This document shows, one piece after another, positions 5,680-12,825 of a stretch of DNA of 27,618 nucleotides (position 1 is the first letter of the stretch; the number at the start of each line of letters is the position of its first letter). The notes beneath the pieces were generated by a model that had not been told where the DNA came from, did not search any database, and was given only the letters and a program-made list of their open reading frames with translations. The position numbers and the translations under genes are program-made. The stretch is taken from positions 23,951-51,568 of the forward strand of contig DIHJ01000085.1 in the NCBI GenBank assembly GCA_002420105.1, written 5' to 3'. Origin of the DNA: Nitrospira sp. UBA5699. GTDB lineage: Bacteria; Nitrospirota; Nitrospiria; Nitrospirales; Nitrospiraceae.

Positions 5680-7395
5680 ATGTCGACGAATCTGAATCTT
5701 CTCCTGCTTGAAGACTCGCCAGCCGATGCGGAGCTGATGATCGAAGCGCTCCGCGAGGCGGGGTTCGATCCGACGTTCCGCCGGGTCGACTCCAAAGACG
5801 CCTACCTCCGGGAACTCGATCGGCCTCCCGATTTCATCCTGTCCGATTACTCCATGCCGCAGTTCACGGCACAGGATGCCTTGCGGCTGATGAAAGAGCG
5901 GGGGCTGGACCTTCCGTTCATCATCGTGTCGGGGTGCATGGGCGAGGATATGGCGGTGGAGTGCATGAAATCCGGCGCCACGGATTATCTCCTGAAAGAC
6001 CGGCTTGCGCGGCTGGGGCATGCGGTGGCCCAGGCGCTGGAGCGGAAACGGCTGATCGAGGAAAAGCGCCAGGCCGAGCAGCGGTTGTTCCTGGAAACCT
6101 TCCACGACTCGCTGACGGGCCTTCCGAATCGGGCCTTGTTTCTCGACCGGTTGGATCGCGTTTTCCTGCAAAGCCGGCGTCAACCGGCGCATCTGTTCGC
6201 CGTCCTGCATCTCAATCTGGACGGATTCAAGATGGTGCACGGCAGCCTGGGGCCGTCGTCCGCCGATCGCCTCATGATCGAGGTCAGCCAGCGGATTCTG
6301 CGCAAAGTCCGGTCGGTCGATACGGTCGCCCGGATGGAAGGAGACGAGTTCACCTTCCTGCTGGACAATCTCAAAGCCGTCGGGAATGCGACGCGCGTGG
6401 CCGATCGTCTTCAGCAGGAGTTTGCGATGCCCTTCGCGCTGGAGGGCCGGGAGGTGTTTCTCAGGGCCTGCATCGGGATCACGTGCAGTCATGCCGGATA
6501 CGAAAACGGGGAGCATCTGCTGCGCGACGCGACGACGGCGATGCTTCAGGCCAAAGCGATCGGCCGGGCCGGGTTTGTCATCTTCGATAAAGCGATGCAT
6601 CAGCAGGTGATGGCCCGGTTGAAGATGGAAGGCGATCTCAGGCAGGCGCTCGAGCGCAAGGAATTTCGGCTGGTCTACCAGCCGATCGTGGATTTGCGGG
6701 GAGGCGGCATCGCCGGTTTCGAATCGTTGCTTCGCTGGCAACATCCGGACTACGGGCTGACCAGGCCGGACGGTTTTCTGGACATGGCCGCGGAACTCGG
6801 GTTGATGGAAGGGATCGGGGAGTGGTGCCTGCGTGAGTCCTGCCGGCAGCTCACGGCCTGGCAAGCGGAGTTTCCCCGCATCCGTCCGCTTACCGTGAGC
6901 GTCAACCTGTCGGTCCGTCAGCTCACGCACGGCGATCTCGCGGGCCTGGTCGAGGAGGTCCTGGCGGATTCCGGCGTCGACGCGGCCAGTCTCAAGATCG
7001 AGATCACGGAATCGGAGATGATGAAGAACCCGGAATCAGTCACCGGCGTTCTGAAACAGATCACCGCCCGGCGGATCGACACCTGCCTGGATGACTTCGG
7101 TACGGGGTACTCGTCGTTGAGTCATTTGCAGCAGCTGCCGATCAGATATTTGAAGATCGACAAGTCGTTCGTCCGTCGCCTGGGCGCCGACGACGACGCG
7201 CTCGCCATCGTGAAGACCATCATCGCGTTGGCGCACCAGCTCGGACGGCAGGTCATCGCCGAGGGCGTGGAGACCTCGGCGCATCTGGCGATGCTGCGTT
7301 CGCTCGGATGCGAATATGGCCAGGGATTTTTCTTTTCCAAACCTCTTCCGTGTGAGGACGCGACCGCGTTTCTCGCTTCCGGACGACGGTGGTAG
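5680..7395 (+). CDS. response regulator with GGDEF and EAL domains
   Basis: This protein of about 571 residues has a receiver domain (about 1-120, acidic E11/D12, phosphoacceptor D56, switch S84 and K106), a GGDEF domain (about 140-300) and an EAL domain (about 315-565). It controls cyclic-di-GMP. The GGDEF site is altered: EGDEF at 220-224, and the FKxINDxLGH segment reads FKMVHGSLGP, so synthesis is doubtful. The EAL site is complete: E348 in FESLLRW, N409, E441 and E444, D471-D472 in DDFGTGYSS, K492, AEGVE around 527-531 and Q548. It is probably a phosphorylation-controlled phosphodiesterase. ATG 5680 was chosen because AGAAGG abuts ATG 5671 but is nine bases from 5680. No histidine kinase is adjacent. 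Confidence 0.9.
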   Translation: MSTNLNLLLLEDSPADAELMIEALREAGFDPTFRRVDSKDAYLRELDRPPDFILSDYSMPQFTAQDALRLMKERGLDLPFIIVSGCMGEDMAVECMKSGATDYLLKDRLARLGHAVAQALERKRLIEEKRQAEQRLFLETFHDSLTGLPNRALFLDRLDRVFLQSRRQPAHLFAVLHLNLDGFKMVHGSLGPSSADRLMIEVSQRILRKVRSVDTVARMEGDEFTFLLDNLKAVGNATRVADRLQQEFAMPFALEGREVFLRACIGITCSHAGYENGEHLLRDATTAMLQAKAIGRAGFVIFDKAMHQQVMARLKMEGDLRQALERKEFRLVYQPIVDLRGGGIAGFESLLRWQHPDYGLTRPDGFLDMAAELGLMEGIGEWCLRESCRQLTAWQAEFPRIRPLTVSVNLSVRQLTHGDLAGLVEEVLADSGVDAASLKIEITESEMMKNPESVTGVLKQITARRIDTCLDDFGTGYSSLSHLQQLPIRYLKIDKSFVRRLGADDDALAIVKTIIALAHQLGRQVIAEGVETSAHLAMLRSLGCEYGQGFFFSKPLPCEDATAFLASGRRW

Positions 7396-7505
7396 CGCCT
7401 CGTCCGCGTGTCTTCCCGCCGCCGGCGGATGTTCACGGCCTGCATGCGCACACACGTCCGTTCGGCCTGGTATGATGGACGGAGCCGTCCGGGAGTTCGT
7501 CCGCC

Positions 7506-8246
7506 ATGAGCCCTGTCCAGCGCTTTACCGCGAAGGTCGAGAAGATCGAGCAGCTCACCCATGACGTGCGGCAGATCGATCTGGAATTGATCGATCCCGC
7601 GAGGATCGAGTTCAAGGCCGGCCAGTTCGTGTCTTTTGAGGTGCCCGACGCACGGACGGGCAGAACGGTGACCAGGCCCTATTCCATCGCTTCCTCACCC
7701 GGTTCTCCTCATGTAATTTCGCTGCTGCTCAATTTGGTGCCCGGCGGACCAGGCTCGACCTATTTGTTCGGGCTGCGCGAAGGCGATACCGCGGCCTTCG
7801 CCGGGCCGGCGGGCCATTTCTATCTGCGCGAGGATCCCGCACGCGACCTGCTGTTCGTCGCCACAGGCACCGGCATCGCGCCGATCCGTTCGATGCTGAT
7901 GGCGAACGCCGAGCGTTCGCATCCGGCGCGGGTCGTGCTGTTCTGGGGGCTCCGCAGCCAGCGGGATCTGTACTATCAGGACGAGCTGGCTGCTTGGGTG
8001 AAACGGCATCCGGAAAACTCGTTCCTGACGACGTTGTCCAGACCTGAACCGGGATGGGCCGGGATGACCGGGCGGGTGACGCAGCTGGTGCAGGAGCGCG
8101 TCGGCGATGTGAGCCGGCTTGCGGTGTACCTGTGCGGGAACAGCGGGATGATCAAGGACGTGACCGGCTTGATCCAGGCGAAGGGCCTCTGTCCCATTTT
8201 CAGAGAAAAGTACTACGACGATGCGGGAGAGGGACAGGCAGACTGA
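7506..8246 (+). CDS. FAD-dependent NAD(P)H oxidoreductase, ferredoxin reductase-like
   Basis: This 246-residue cytoplasmic flavoprotein belongs to the ferredoxin-NADP reductase superfamily. The N-terminal FAD barrel carries the R-P-Y-S motif (R57-S60) with SIASSPG after it, and a GSTYLFGLREGD turn. The NAD(P)-binding half begins with FVATGTGIAPIRSML (GTGIAP at 121-126), then VVLFWGLRSQRDLYY and the YLCGNSGMIKDV segment near residue 217. The C-terminus FREKYYDD is typical of short reductases in this group. No iron-sulfur cysteines are present, so electrons would pass to a separate ferredoxin or flavodoxin partner. A TATGAT at 7471-7476 may be its -10 element, with no clear -35. Confidence 0.88.
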   Translation: MSPVQRFTAKVEKIEQLTHDVRQIDLELIDPARIEFKAGQFVSFEVPDARTGRTVTRPYSIASSPGSPHVISLLLNLVPGGPGSTYLFGLREGDTAAFAGPAGHFYLREDPARDLLFVATGTGIAPIRSMLMANAERSHPARVVLFWGLRSQRDLYYQDELAAWVKRHPENSFLTTLSRPEPGWAGMTGRVTQLVQERVGDVSRLAVYLCGNSGMIKDVTGLIQAKGLCPIFREKYYDDAGEGQAD

Positions 8247-8461
8247 CAAGTCGGGGGATGCGGGGTGCGATCCGAGTCGTCCGGTCCGATGGCTCATCGG
8301 GTTCGTTGCCCTGTCCTTGCGCTGCGGGCGCGGGCCGGGATGAGGCAACTTGGCGGGCACTGTAGCCATCTTGCTTCGGAGAGGGACAGGATTTTGGCCG
8401 TCCGGCGGGACAGGTGGACAGAAATCGGCGGGTCGCGCAGGTATTTATCGACTTCATGCAA

Positions 8462-8477
8462 TGGCATCAAGCTTGCT
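8462..8477 (+). promoter_or_regulatory. sigma-54 promoter candidate
   Basis: TGGCATCAAGCTTGCT has the -24 GG and -12 GC exactly ten bases apart and matches TGGCA and TTGCT of the sigma-54 consensus. Transcription would start near 8488, 58 bases before the small secreted-protein gene. The 215 bases before it (8247-8461) contain no gene I can support and could hold activator sites, none of which I could recognise. Confidence 0.55.
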
Positions 8478-8545
8478 GTAAGGTCTGCCGTCAACCGGTG
8501 GGGAATAGGCCCCTCGTGGACAAGCGTACGTGCAGGGAGGACAGC

Positions 8546-8878
8546 ATGATCAGGACCGTTTCGATGATGACGGCAGCCGCCGTGTTTGTGGCGTTCACCA
8601 GCGCATGGGCCCAGGCTCCGGCGCCTGTTCCGGGGCAGGAACAGCAGCAGGCGACCACGCCCGCTCCCGCCCCCGCTCCGGCACCGGCTCCCGCGCCGGA
8701 GGCCCAGAAGGCGCCGGAACAGGGCGAGATGAAGGAAGAAGGAAAGGGGAAAGGCAAGGGGAAGGGAAAAGGCAAAGGACACGGCAAGAAACGGGGGCTC
8801 GATCGTGCGGACGAGGCGGCCGGAGAGCACGGCAAGCATGGCCGCGACAAGGCGCGCGGCAAGCACGGAGACGACTAG
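8546..8878 (+). CDS. small secreted Pro/Ala- and Gly/Lys-rich protein
   Basis: This 110-residue protein is not a recognised family. A signal peptide occupies residues 1-22 (MIRTVSMMTAAAVFVAFTSA then WAQ). The mature part has three low-complexity zones: a Pro/Ala repeat (APAPAPAPAPAP) after a short Gln run, a highly basic Gly-Lys alternating stretch (GKGKGKGKGKG), and a charged end with repeated G-K-H and H-G-K groups that could bind metal or anions. The start ATG 8546 has a good GGGAGG ribosome site. It is preceded by a sigma-54 promoter candidate and followed by a strong terminator, so it is a single-gene unit. It is probably exported to the periplasm or beyond; function unknown. Confidence 0.7.
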   Translation: MIRTVSMMTAAAVFVAFTSAWAQAPAPVPGQEQQQATTPAPAPAPAPAPAPEAQKAPEQGEMKEEGKGKGKGKGKGKGHGKKRGLDRADEAAGEHGKHGRDKARGKHGDD

Positions 8879-8906
8879 TTCTCGTCACTTCCGACGGCGC
8901 GTCACG

Positions 8907-8944
8907 GGCGGTCGGCTCATCACGAGCCGACCGCCTTCTTGTTT
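8907..8944 (+). terminator. rho-independent terminator
   Basis: A perfect 12-base stem (GGCGGTCGGCTC, 8907-8918, with GAGCCGACCGCC, 8924-8935) closes a five-base loop and is followed by TTCTTGTTT. It ends the transcript of the small secreted protein, 28 bases after its stop. On the opposite strand no T run follows, so it probably acts in one direction only. Confidence 0.88.
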
Positions 8945-8992
8945 CCGGCGGCAGGGACCGGAATGTTGCCGGACGATCCGTGTGAAGGGGAC

Positions 8993-9424
8993 TCAGGCGG
9001 CGGTTTTCGTGAGGAGCTTCTTCACTTCTACGTGCGCGAAGATGACGTCTGGGGCTCGTTGCAACGCTTCGTAGTAGCTGCGCTCGAAGCCGTCGCCTTC
9101 CTCCGACGGACGGATGAGGGCGCGCACTTCCGACAGGAAATGTTCGACTTCGACCGGGGTGGGTTCCAGGTCTTCATCGAGAAGCTCGTCGACCCGTATG
9201 ACCATCTGGGAGAGCGGGTGAAGCCAGGTGAACCAGGGGTCGTTGAGCACCAGTTGCAGCAGTTGTCCGGTGGAGCCTACGCGGCCGTGTATCCGTTCGT
9301 AGGTCAGTTGCTCGGCGATGATGAGAGCCTTGTGAAGACCCAGCAGCCCGCGGCGGAGATCCAGCAGGACATGCCTGAGCGCTTCCGTTGTTTCCGTCGG
9401 CGAAGAATCGAATGACCGCGCCAT
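8993..9424 (-). CDS. conserved protein of unknown function, paralog A
   Basis: I do not recognise a named family for this 143-residue, probably cytoplasmic and helical protein. It is clearly a paralog of the protein encoded at 9938-10369: both share GLHKALI/GLHGALI, AEQLTYE, DPWFTWLHP, RIDELL/RIDHLL, EEGDGFERSYYEAL/VEGDGFERAYYEAL, RAPDV and a final KLLxKxA, at the same positions and the same total length. The start ATG lacks a ribosome site and stands six bases after a TACAAT -10 element, so the transcript is probably leaderless. Family members are abundant in environmental bacteria as far as I recall, but with no known role. Confidence 0.8.
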   Translation of the reverse strand: MARSFDSSPTETTEALRHVLLDLRRGLLGLHKALIIAEQLTYERIHGRVGSTGQLLQLVLNDPWFTWLHPLSQMVIRVDELLDEDLEPTPVEVEHFLSEVRALIRPSEEGDGFERSYYEALQRAPDVIFAHVEVKKLLTKTAA

Positions 9425-9430
9425 GTTTTC

Positions 9431-9436
9431 ATTGTA
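9431..9436 (-). promoter_or_regulatory. -10 element of paralog A, leaderless start
   Basis: On the minus strand CCTGC-TACAAT is followed by six bases and then ATGGC. Transcription would begin at or next to the A of the start codon. The same arrangement precedes paralog B. Confidence 0.5.
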
Positions 9437-9493
9437 GCAGGTCGAAGAAAAAATGCGTGGATCCGCGTCTCAAAAAACGGAGAGCCGATGAGG

Positions 9494-9886
9494 TTACCGG
9501 CCTACTCGCCCGCCGCTCCCTCCGGGGTGCGGAGCCGCCGAGGGAGGTGTTGACGGAATCGGGGCGGGCGGGCGATTCGGCTGAAAGGGCAGAACGGGAG
9601 CAGGCGTCAGTTGATTCGGCGGAGGGGGAGTTTGGAACGGGGTTACGGTCTGCAGGTGGAGGTCGCCGTGGGGACCGGGAGATAAGGGGATCGCAGGATC
9701 CAAGGGCGCTACCAGCACATCCCTTCGACCGTGCGGATCGGACCGGATCCCCACCCCGTTCCCCGGATCCGCAACCGTGCCCTGCAGGCCGTCCGATGAT
9801 TGGATGATCCTGACTTCCGCCGACGTCGGGTCTGCGGCCAGTGTCAGAAGCAGCGCTATGGCCCGTGTCATGCCGGTCGTTTGCAC
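9494..9886 (-). CDS. secreted proline-rich protein
   Basis: This 130-residue protein is not recognised. It starts at GTG 9886, eight bases after a GGGAGGG ribosome site, and has a signal peptide (MTRAIALLLTLAADPTSA then EVRII). A short polar domain follows, with IIQSSDGLQG, DPGNGVGIRSDPHGRR and a VLVAPLDPAIP segment. The last 60 residues are dominated by proline with repeated T-P, A-P and P-P groups, then a Gly/Arg end. It sits between the two paralogs on the same strand. The secreted nature and the start are well supported; the extended Pro-rich tail could act as a cell-wall-spanning spacer. Confidence 0.6.
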   Translation of the reverse strand: MQTTGMTRAIALLLTLAADPTSAEVRIIQSSDGLQGTVADPGNGVGIRSDPHGRRDVLVAPLDPAIPLSPGPHGDLHLQTVTPFQTPPPPNQLTPAPVLPFQPNRPPAPIPSTPPSAAPHPGGSGGRVGR

Positions 9887-9937
9887 GGCAGCATCCCTCC
9901 CGGAGACTGCCTCATCATAACAGAAGGACCGGCCGAG

Positions 9938-10369
9938 TCAGGCCGCCTTGGGCAACAGCTTCCTGACACGGAAATGTGCAAGGACCACGTCGGGAGCGCG
10001 ATCCAGGGCCTCGTAATAGGCCCGCTCAAACCCGTCGCCTTCGACCGAGGGATGGAGCAATTCGTTGACTTCCTGAAGGATGTGTCCGACGTTTTCGTCG
10101 GTGATGTCACAGCTGTCGTCTTCCAACAAGTGATCGATGCGGACGAGGAGATCGGCGAAAGGGTGGAGCCATGTGAACCAGGGATCCTTCTGAAGCAGCG
10201 CAAGCAGGGCGTCCACCGATTCGACCGGTCCGTTGATGCCTTCATAGGTCAGCTGCTCGGCGACGATCAGAGCCCCGTGAAGCCCGACCAGGCTTTCCCG
10301 AACCGTGAGCAGCGTGCGCCGGCGCGGGTCGATGGGGACGAGAGCCGTCGTGTCGGATAACCGGGCCAT
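9938..10369 (-). CDS. conserved protein of unknown function, paralog B
   Basis: This 143-residue protein is the second copy of the family described for 8993-9424. It keeps the blocks GLHGALIVAEQLTYEGINGP, DPWFTWLHPFADLLVRIDHL and EGDGFERAYYEAL. The N-terminal 20 residues are unlike paralog A, and a DDSC insert at about residues 82-85 replaces a proline-containing turn. The DNA of the two copies is also visibly similar, for example around 9180-9240 and 10140-10200, so the duplication is not ancient beyond recognition. No ribosome site is present, and a TACACT -10 hexamer stands six bases before the ATG. Function unknown. Confidence 0.8.
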   Translation of the reverse strand: MARLSDTTALVPIDPRRRTLLTVRESLVGLHGALIVAEQLTYEGINGPVESVDALLALLQKDPWFTWLHPFADLLVRIDHLLEDDSCDITDENVGHILQEVNELLHPSVEGDGFERAYYEALDRAPDVVLAHFRVRKLLPKAA

Positions 10370-10375
10370 GGGTCA

Positions 10376-10381
10376 AGTGTA
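10376..10381 (-). promoter_or_regulatory. -10 element of paralog B, leaderless start
   Basis: On the minus strand CCTGC-TACACT is followed by six bases and ATGGC, matching the element of paralog A in sequence and spacing. Confidence 0.45.
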
Positions 10382-10510
10382 GCAGGCCGGGAGTCATCGT
10401 CAGGCGGGGCCCGGCCGTGGCGGGCGGCCATTGTTCAGATGATTTCCGGCGCGAAGCCGGGTATTCTGCGGCAGACGGGAGCCTGCCGGAACGAACAGGA
10501 GGAGCCAGCG

Positions 10511-10840
10511 ATGGAACGACGCGCGCATCGTCGTGTGCCGGCCAAGATTCAGGGGGTTCTGCTGGGGAACTCGCACGAGGTCGAAGGCCGGACGCTCGAT
10601 CTTTCTCTCGGAGGGGCGAAATTTGAAAGTGATTTGAATGTCTTTCCCGGGAAGGTAATCGTCGTGCGGTTGGTCATCCCCGGACTTCCGGCGCCGGTAT
10701 CGATCCCGGAGGCCCGAGTGCGGTGGGTCGGTGACCGGACGTTCGGCGTTCAATTCCAGAACGTCGAGCCCGACGAACTCGATGAGCTCGAGCAGCTCAT
10801 CGACGAGTACGATGATGCCGGACGGAGCGGGCATGCCTAG
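10511..10840 (+). CDS. PilZ domain protein
   Basis: This 109-residue protein is a stand-alone PilZ domain, a cyclic-di-GMP receptor. The N-terminal arginine motif is ERRAHRRVP (residues 2-10) and the second motif is LDLSLGGAKF (about 34-43, D-x-S-x-x-G), which together clasp the dinucleotide. The remaining strands FPGKVIVVRLVIPG, ARVRWVGDRTFGVQF complete the barrel, and an acidic tail follows. ATG 10511 has an AGGAGG site; the frame extends upstream without support. A GGDEF-EAL protein at 5680-7395 is the only other cyclic-di-GMP gene in the window and is not linked to it by an operon. Target unknown. Confidence 0.9.
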   Translation: MERRAHRRVPAKIQGVLLGNSHEVEGRTLDLSLGGAKFESDLNVFPGKVIVVRLVIPGLPAPVSIPEARVRWVGDRTFGVQFQNVEPDELDELEQLIDEYDDAGRSGHA

Positions 10841-10873
10841 AGGCGCTCCGTCCTTGAGGCCCGCGCGAGACGC

Positions 10874-11038
10874 CTAGCTCTCGTAGAATACGACGACGGT
10901 GGCCTTGCCGCATTTGCAGCAGGTCCCCTGGCCGGTCATGGGCACCTGTCCGGATTTTTCCGCCGCCTGGATCTGCGCATCCTCGGTCCTTCCGACCTTG
11001 TTGTAACAGTCGCTGCAATACGTCGCTGTCTTTGCCAT
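10874..11038 (-). CDS. 54-residue CxxC (zinc-ribbon-like) protein
   Basis: This short gene encodes MAKTATYCSDCYNKVG at its N-terminus, a polar middle and GTCCKCGKATVVVFYES at the C-terminus. The pairs C8-x-x-C11 and C40/C41-x-C43 could bind one zinc or iron in a rubredoxin or ribbon-like knuckle, though the second pair is CCxC, not CxxC unless C40 and C43 are used. The start is well fixed by AGGAGGG four bases upstream on the minus strand. It lies downstream of the NlpC-type lipoprotein gene but beyond that gene's terminator, with a TATACT -10 candidate at 11102-11107. Family not recognised; likely a small metal-binding protein. Confidence 0.75.
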   Translation of the reverse strand: MAKTATYCSDCYNKVGRTEDAQIQAAEKSGQVPMTGQGTCCKCGKATVVVFYES

Positions 11039-11118
11039 GGTCCCTCCTGGGTTTGACCTGCATCGGCCCGAATGAATGGAAAGATCAAGACGTATGGAGG
11101 AAGTATAGCGCGGCCGCG

Positions 11119-11146
11119 AAAAAATGCCGGCCGGAGGTCCGGTCGG
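11119..11146 (-). terminator. rho-independent terminator of the NlpC-like gene
   Basis: Read on the minus strand, CCGACCGG and CCGGCCGG (7 of 8 paired) enclose the loop ACCT and are followed by CA and six T. It begins eight bases after the stop codon at 11154-11156. Confidence 0.8.
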
Positions 11147-11153
11147 TGGAAGG

Positions 11154-11846
11154 TTAAAGCCCGGCTCTGCTCCCGAACCCTGCGAACAGACTGCCGGTCA
11201 GGTACCCGGTATCGGCCGGATCCCCGACGTCTTTCCGGCGGATATAGTCGTTGAGAACCTTCCCTTCGACCGTGCGATGAACGTGCGGGAGCCCGAGGTT
11301 CATACGATACCGCTCGATGGCGCCTGCCACCCTGCTGATGAAAATGACCGTCCCGTCCTGTTCCTGGCGCTCCACGATTCCGACGTGCGTCAGGGGGTCG
11401 TTGACGATGCCGTCGCCGTTGTAATCCCAGGTGTTGTCGAAGAAAACCAGATCGCCGGGCCGGGCGGCAGGCCCCTGGTGAATCTTGCCATAGCGGTTGA
11501 TGTGGCTGTGGATCAGCCTGACGCCGTTCGCCCCGGGATCGTTCGTACCGCCGTCGTACAGGTCGATGCCATGCTCCAGAAAAATGGCGCGCGTTACACC
11601 GGCGCAGTCGTAAGCGATCCGTTTGCCGTTGGCCTGAATCGTCGTGGCTCCCACGAGCTTCGCGGCGGTCCGGACGATCGCACTCCGGCGGGAAGAGGCG
11701 TCAACGGACTTGCAGCATCCCGGTTTTGCGGCGGGAAGGGGTTGCGGACGGTCTTTCACTGCCGCGGCGCAACCGACCAGCGTCGCCACGGCGACGATGA
11801 ATCCGATCAGGAACATGCGGGGCATGGGTGCGTGGCCTGTCCTCAT
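11154..11846 (-). CDS. NlpC/P60-like lipoprotein
   Basis: This protein of up to 230 residues is a lipoprotein: the signal segment MFLIGFIVAVATLVGC ends in a lipobox with C26. Residues about 55-160 resemble an NlpC/P60 or CHAP cysteine peptidase: YDCAGVTRAIFLEHGIDL places the nucleophile at C81, RPGDLVFFDNTWDYNGDG is the usual GDLVFF block, and PLTHVGIVE provides H154. Such enzymes cut peptide bonds in peptidoglycan or related amides. A second pair, C44-C45, follows the lipid anchor. Several starts are possible (11846, or ATG codons 7 and 10 residues later); none has a good ribosome site. It lies 62 bases after the SUMF1 gene on the same strand and ends in a terminator, so it may be the last gene of that operon. 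Confidence 0.75.
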   Translation of the reverse strand: MRTGHAPMPRMFLIGFIVAVATLVGCAAAVKDRPQPLPAAKPGCCKSVDASSRRSAIVRTAAKLVGATTIQANGKRIAYDCAGVTRAIFLEHGIDLYDGGTNDPGANGVRLIHSHINRYGKIHQGPAARPGDLVFFDNTWDYNGDGIVNDPLTHVGIVERQEQDGTVIFISRVAGAIERYRMNLGLPHVHRTVEGKVLNDYIRRKDVGDPADTGYLTGSLFAGFGSRAGL

Positions 11847-11907
11847 GGCGCAACGGGTGCGGTTGCCCCAAGGCTACCATGAGGGATGGGACCGGCCAAG
11901 CGATCCC

Positions 11908-12825
11908 CTACTTTGCGCGGGGGGGATGCTCGGTTTTTTGAGGGGACGACTGTGCGCAGCGAAAGCCGACCGTCGCCGAGCGCTGATCGGGAGAGGCGCC
12001 TCCGCGGGTCGCCGTGCGGAGCATGATCGTCTTGCTTTTCCAGGATCCGCCGCGAACGCTCTTGTAACGGCCGTTCGACGGTCCCGGCGGGTTGCGTTCC
12101 GGGAGGTAGGCGTAGTAATCGAACCCGAACCAGTCCTGCACCCACTCGGCGACGTTGCCGGCCATGTGGTGGAGGCCGTAGGGGCTCCTGCCTTCATCGT
12201 GCGAGTCCACCGCCGCGAGGATCGGAATTTCGTGCACATGATGTTGGCCGAACATGGCCAGGCGGCTGTCCGGCGCGCTCGCGCCCCAGGGGAACAGTTT
12301 GCCGTCCGGACCGCGGGCCGCCTTCTCCCATTCGGCTTCCGTCGGGAGCCGCTTGCCGCGCGATGCGCAGAAATCGCCGGCTTCCTTCCAGGTCACGTAG
12401 AGGGCCGGCCAGCGCGCCAGCGTCTGATCCGAGACGGAGTGGACGGTGATCACGTGCCAGATGAGTTTCTGCAGTTCCTCCGGCGGATGCTGCTTCCGCT
12501 GGTGGAGGAAGGCCAGAAACTCGCCGAGGCTGACCTCGTCACGATCCATGTCATAGCTGTCGAGCCAGACCCGCTGCTGCGGGAGTTCCGTGTCGTCGAA
12601 TTGCGTCCAGAGGCCGTACGGATCGTCGTCGACCCGCTTGCTGCCGAGAATGAATTTGCCTTCGGGAATGCTGACGGTCGGTGAGGGTTGGGCCAGCGCC
12701 GCGATGGCCGTCAGGTGGCGGGCCAGTTCCGTCGAAGGTTTTCCGCCCGCGCGGGCGTCAGGTGCGGCCGTCAGCCCGAGCGCAAGGACCGAAGCGGCGA
12801 GCGACAATAAGACGGCGCCGGGCAT
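11908..12825 (-). CDS. exported SUMF1/FGE-fold protein, probably non-catalytic
   Basis: This 305-residue protein has a signal peptide (about residues 1-26) and a formylglycine-generating-enzyme-like (SUMF1) domain. The domain shows IPEGKFILGS, QRVWLDSYDMDRDEVSLGEF, PALYVTWKEAGDFCASRGKRL and TEAEWEKAARG, HHMAGNVAEWVQDWF, SVRGGSWKSKTIMLRTATRG and VGFRCA. The two active cysteines of true FGE (in a CxxxYC block) are missing: the corresponding region reads LRTATRGGASPDQ. It therefore probably binds ligands or has a structural role and is unlikely to oxidise sulfatases. The start ATG at 12825 shares its A with the stop of the upstream coiled-coil lipoprotein gene (TGATG), so translation is coupled. 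Export suggests the periplasm. Confidence 0.85.
   Translation of the reverse strand: MPGAVLLSLAASVLALGLTAAPDARAGGKPSTELARHLTAIAALAQPSPTVSIPEGKFILGSKRVDDDPYGLWTQFDDTELPQQRVWLDSYDMDRDEVSLGEFLAFLHQRKQHPPEELQKLIWHVITVHSVSDQTLARWPALYVTWKEAGDFCASRGKRLPTEAEWEKAARGPDGKLFPWGASAPDSRLAMFGQHHVHEIPILAAVDSHDEGRSPYGLHHMAGNVAEWVQDWFGFDYYAYLPERNPPGPSNGRYKSVRGGSWKSKTIMLRTATRGGASPDQRSATVGFRCAQSSPQKTEHPPRAK

Noticed and set aside
5578..6930. 450-codon open frame on the minus strand opposite the GGDEF-EAL gene
   Set aside because: Shadow of a well-supported gene, with no domain and a His/Arg-rich composition typical of antisense frames.
8650..8790. Short tandem repeats that could suggest a CRISPR or a regulatory repeat array
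   Set aside because: They are in-frame codon repeats encoding Pro-Ala and Gly-Lys, with no spacers.
9455..9475. GGATCC-centred palindrome next to a run of A, as a possible minus-strand terminator
   Set aside because: The stem is short, has a wobble and no loop, so termination is doubtful.
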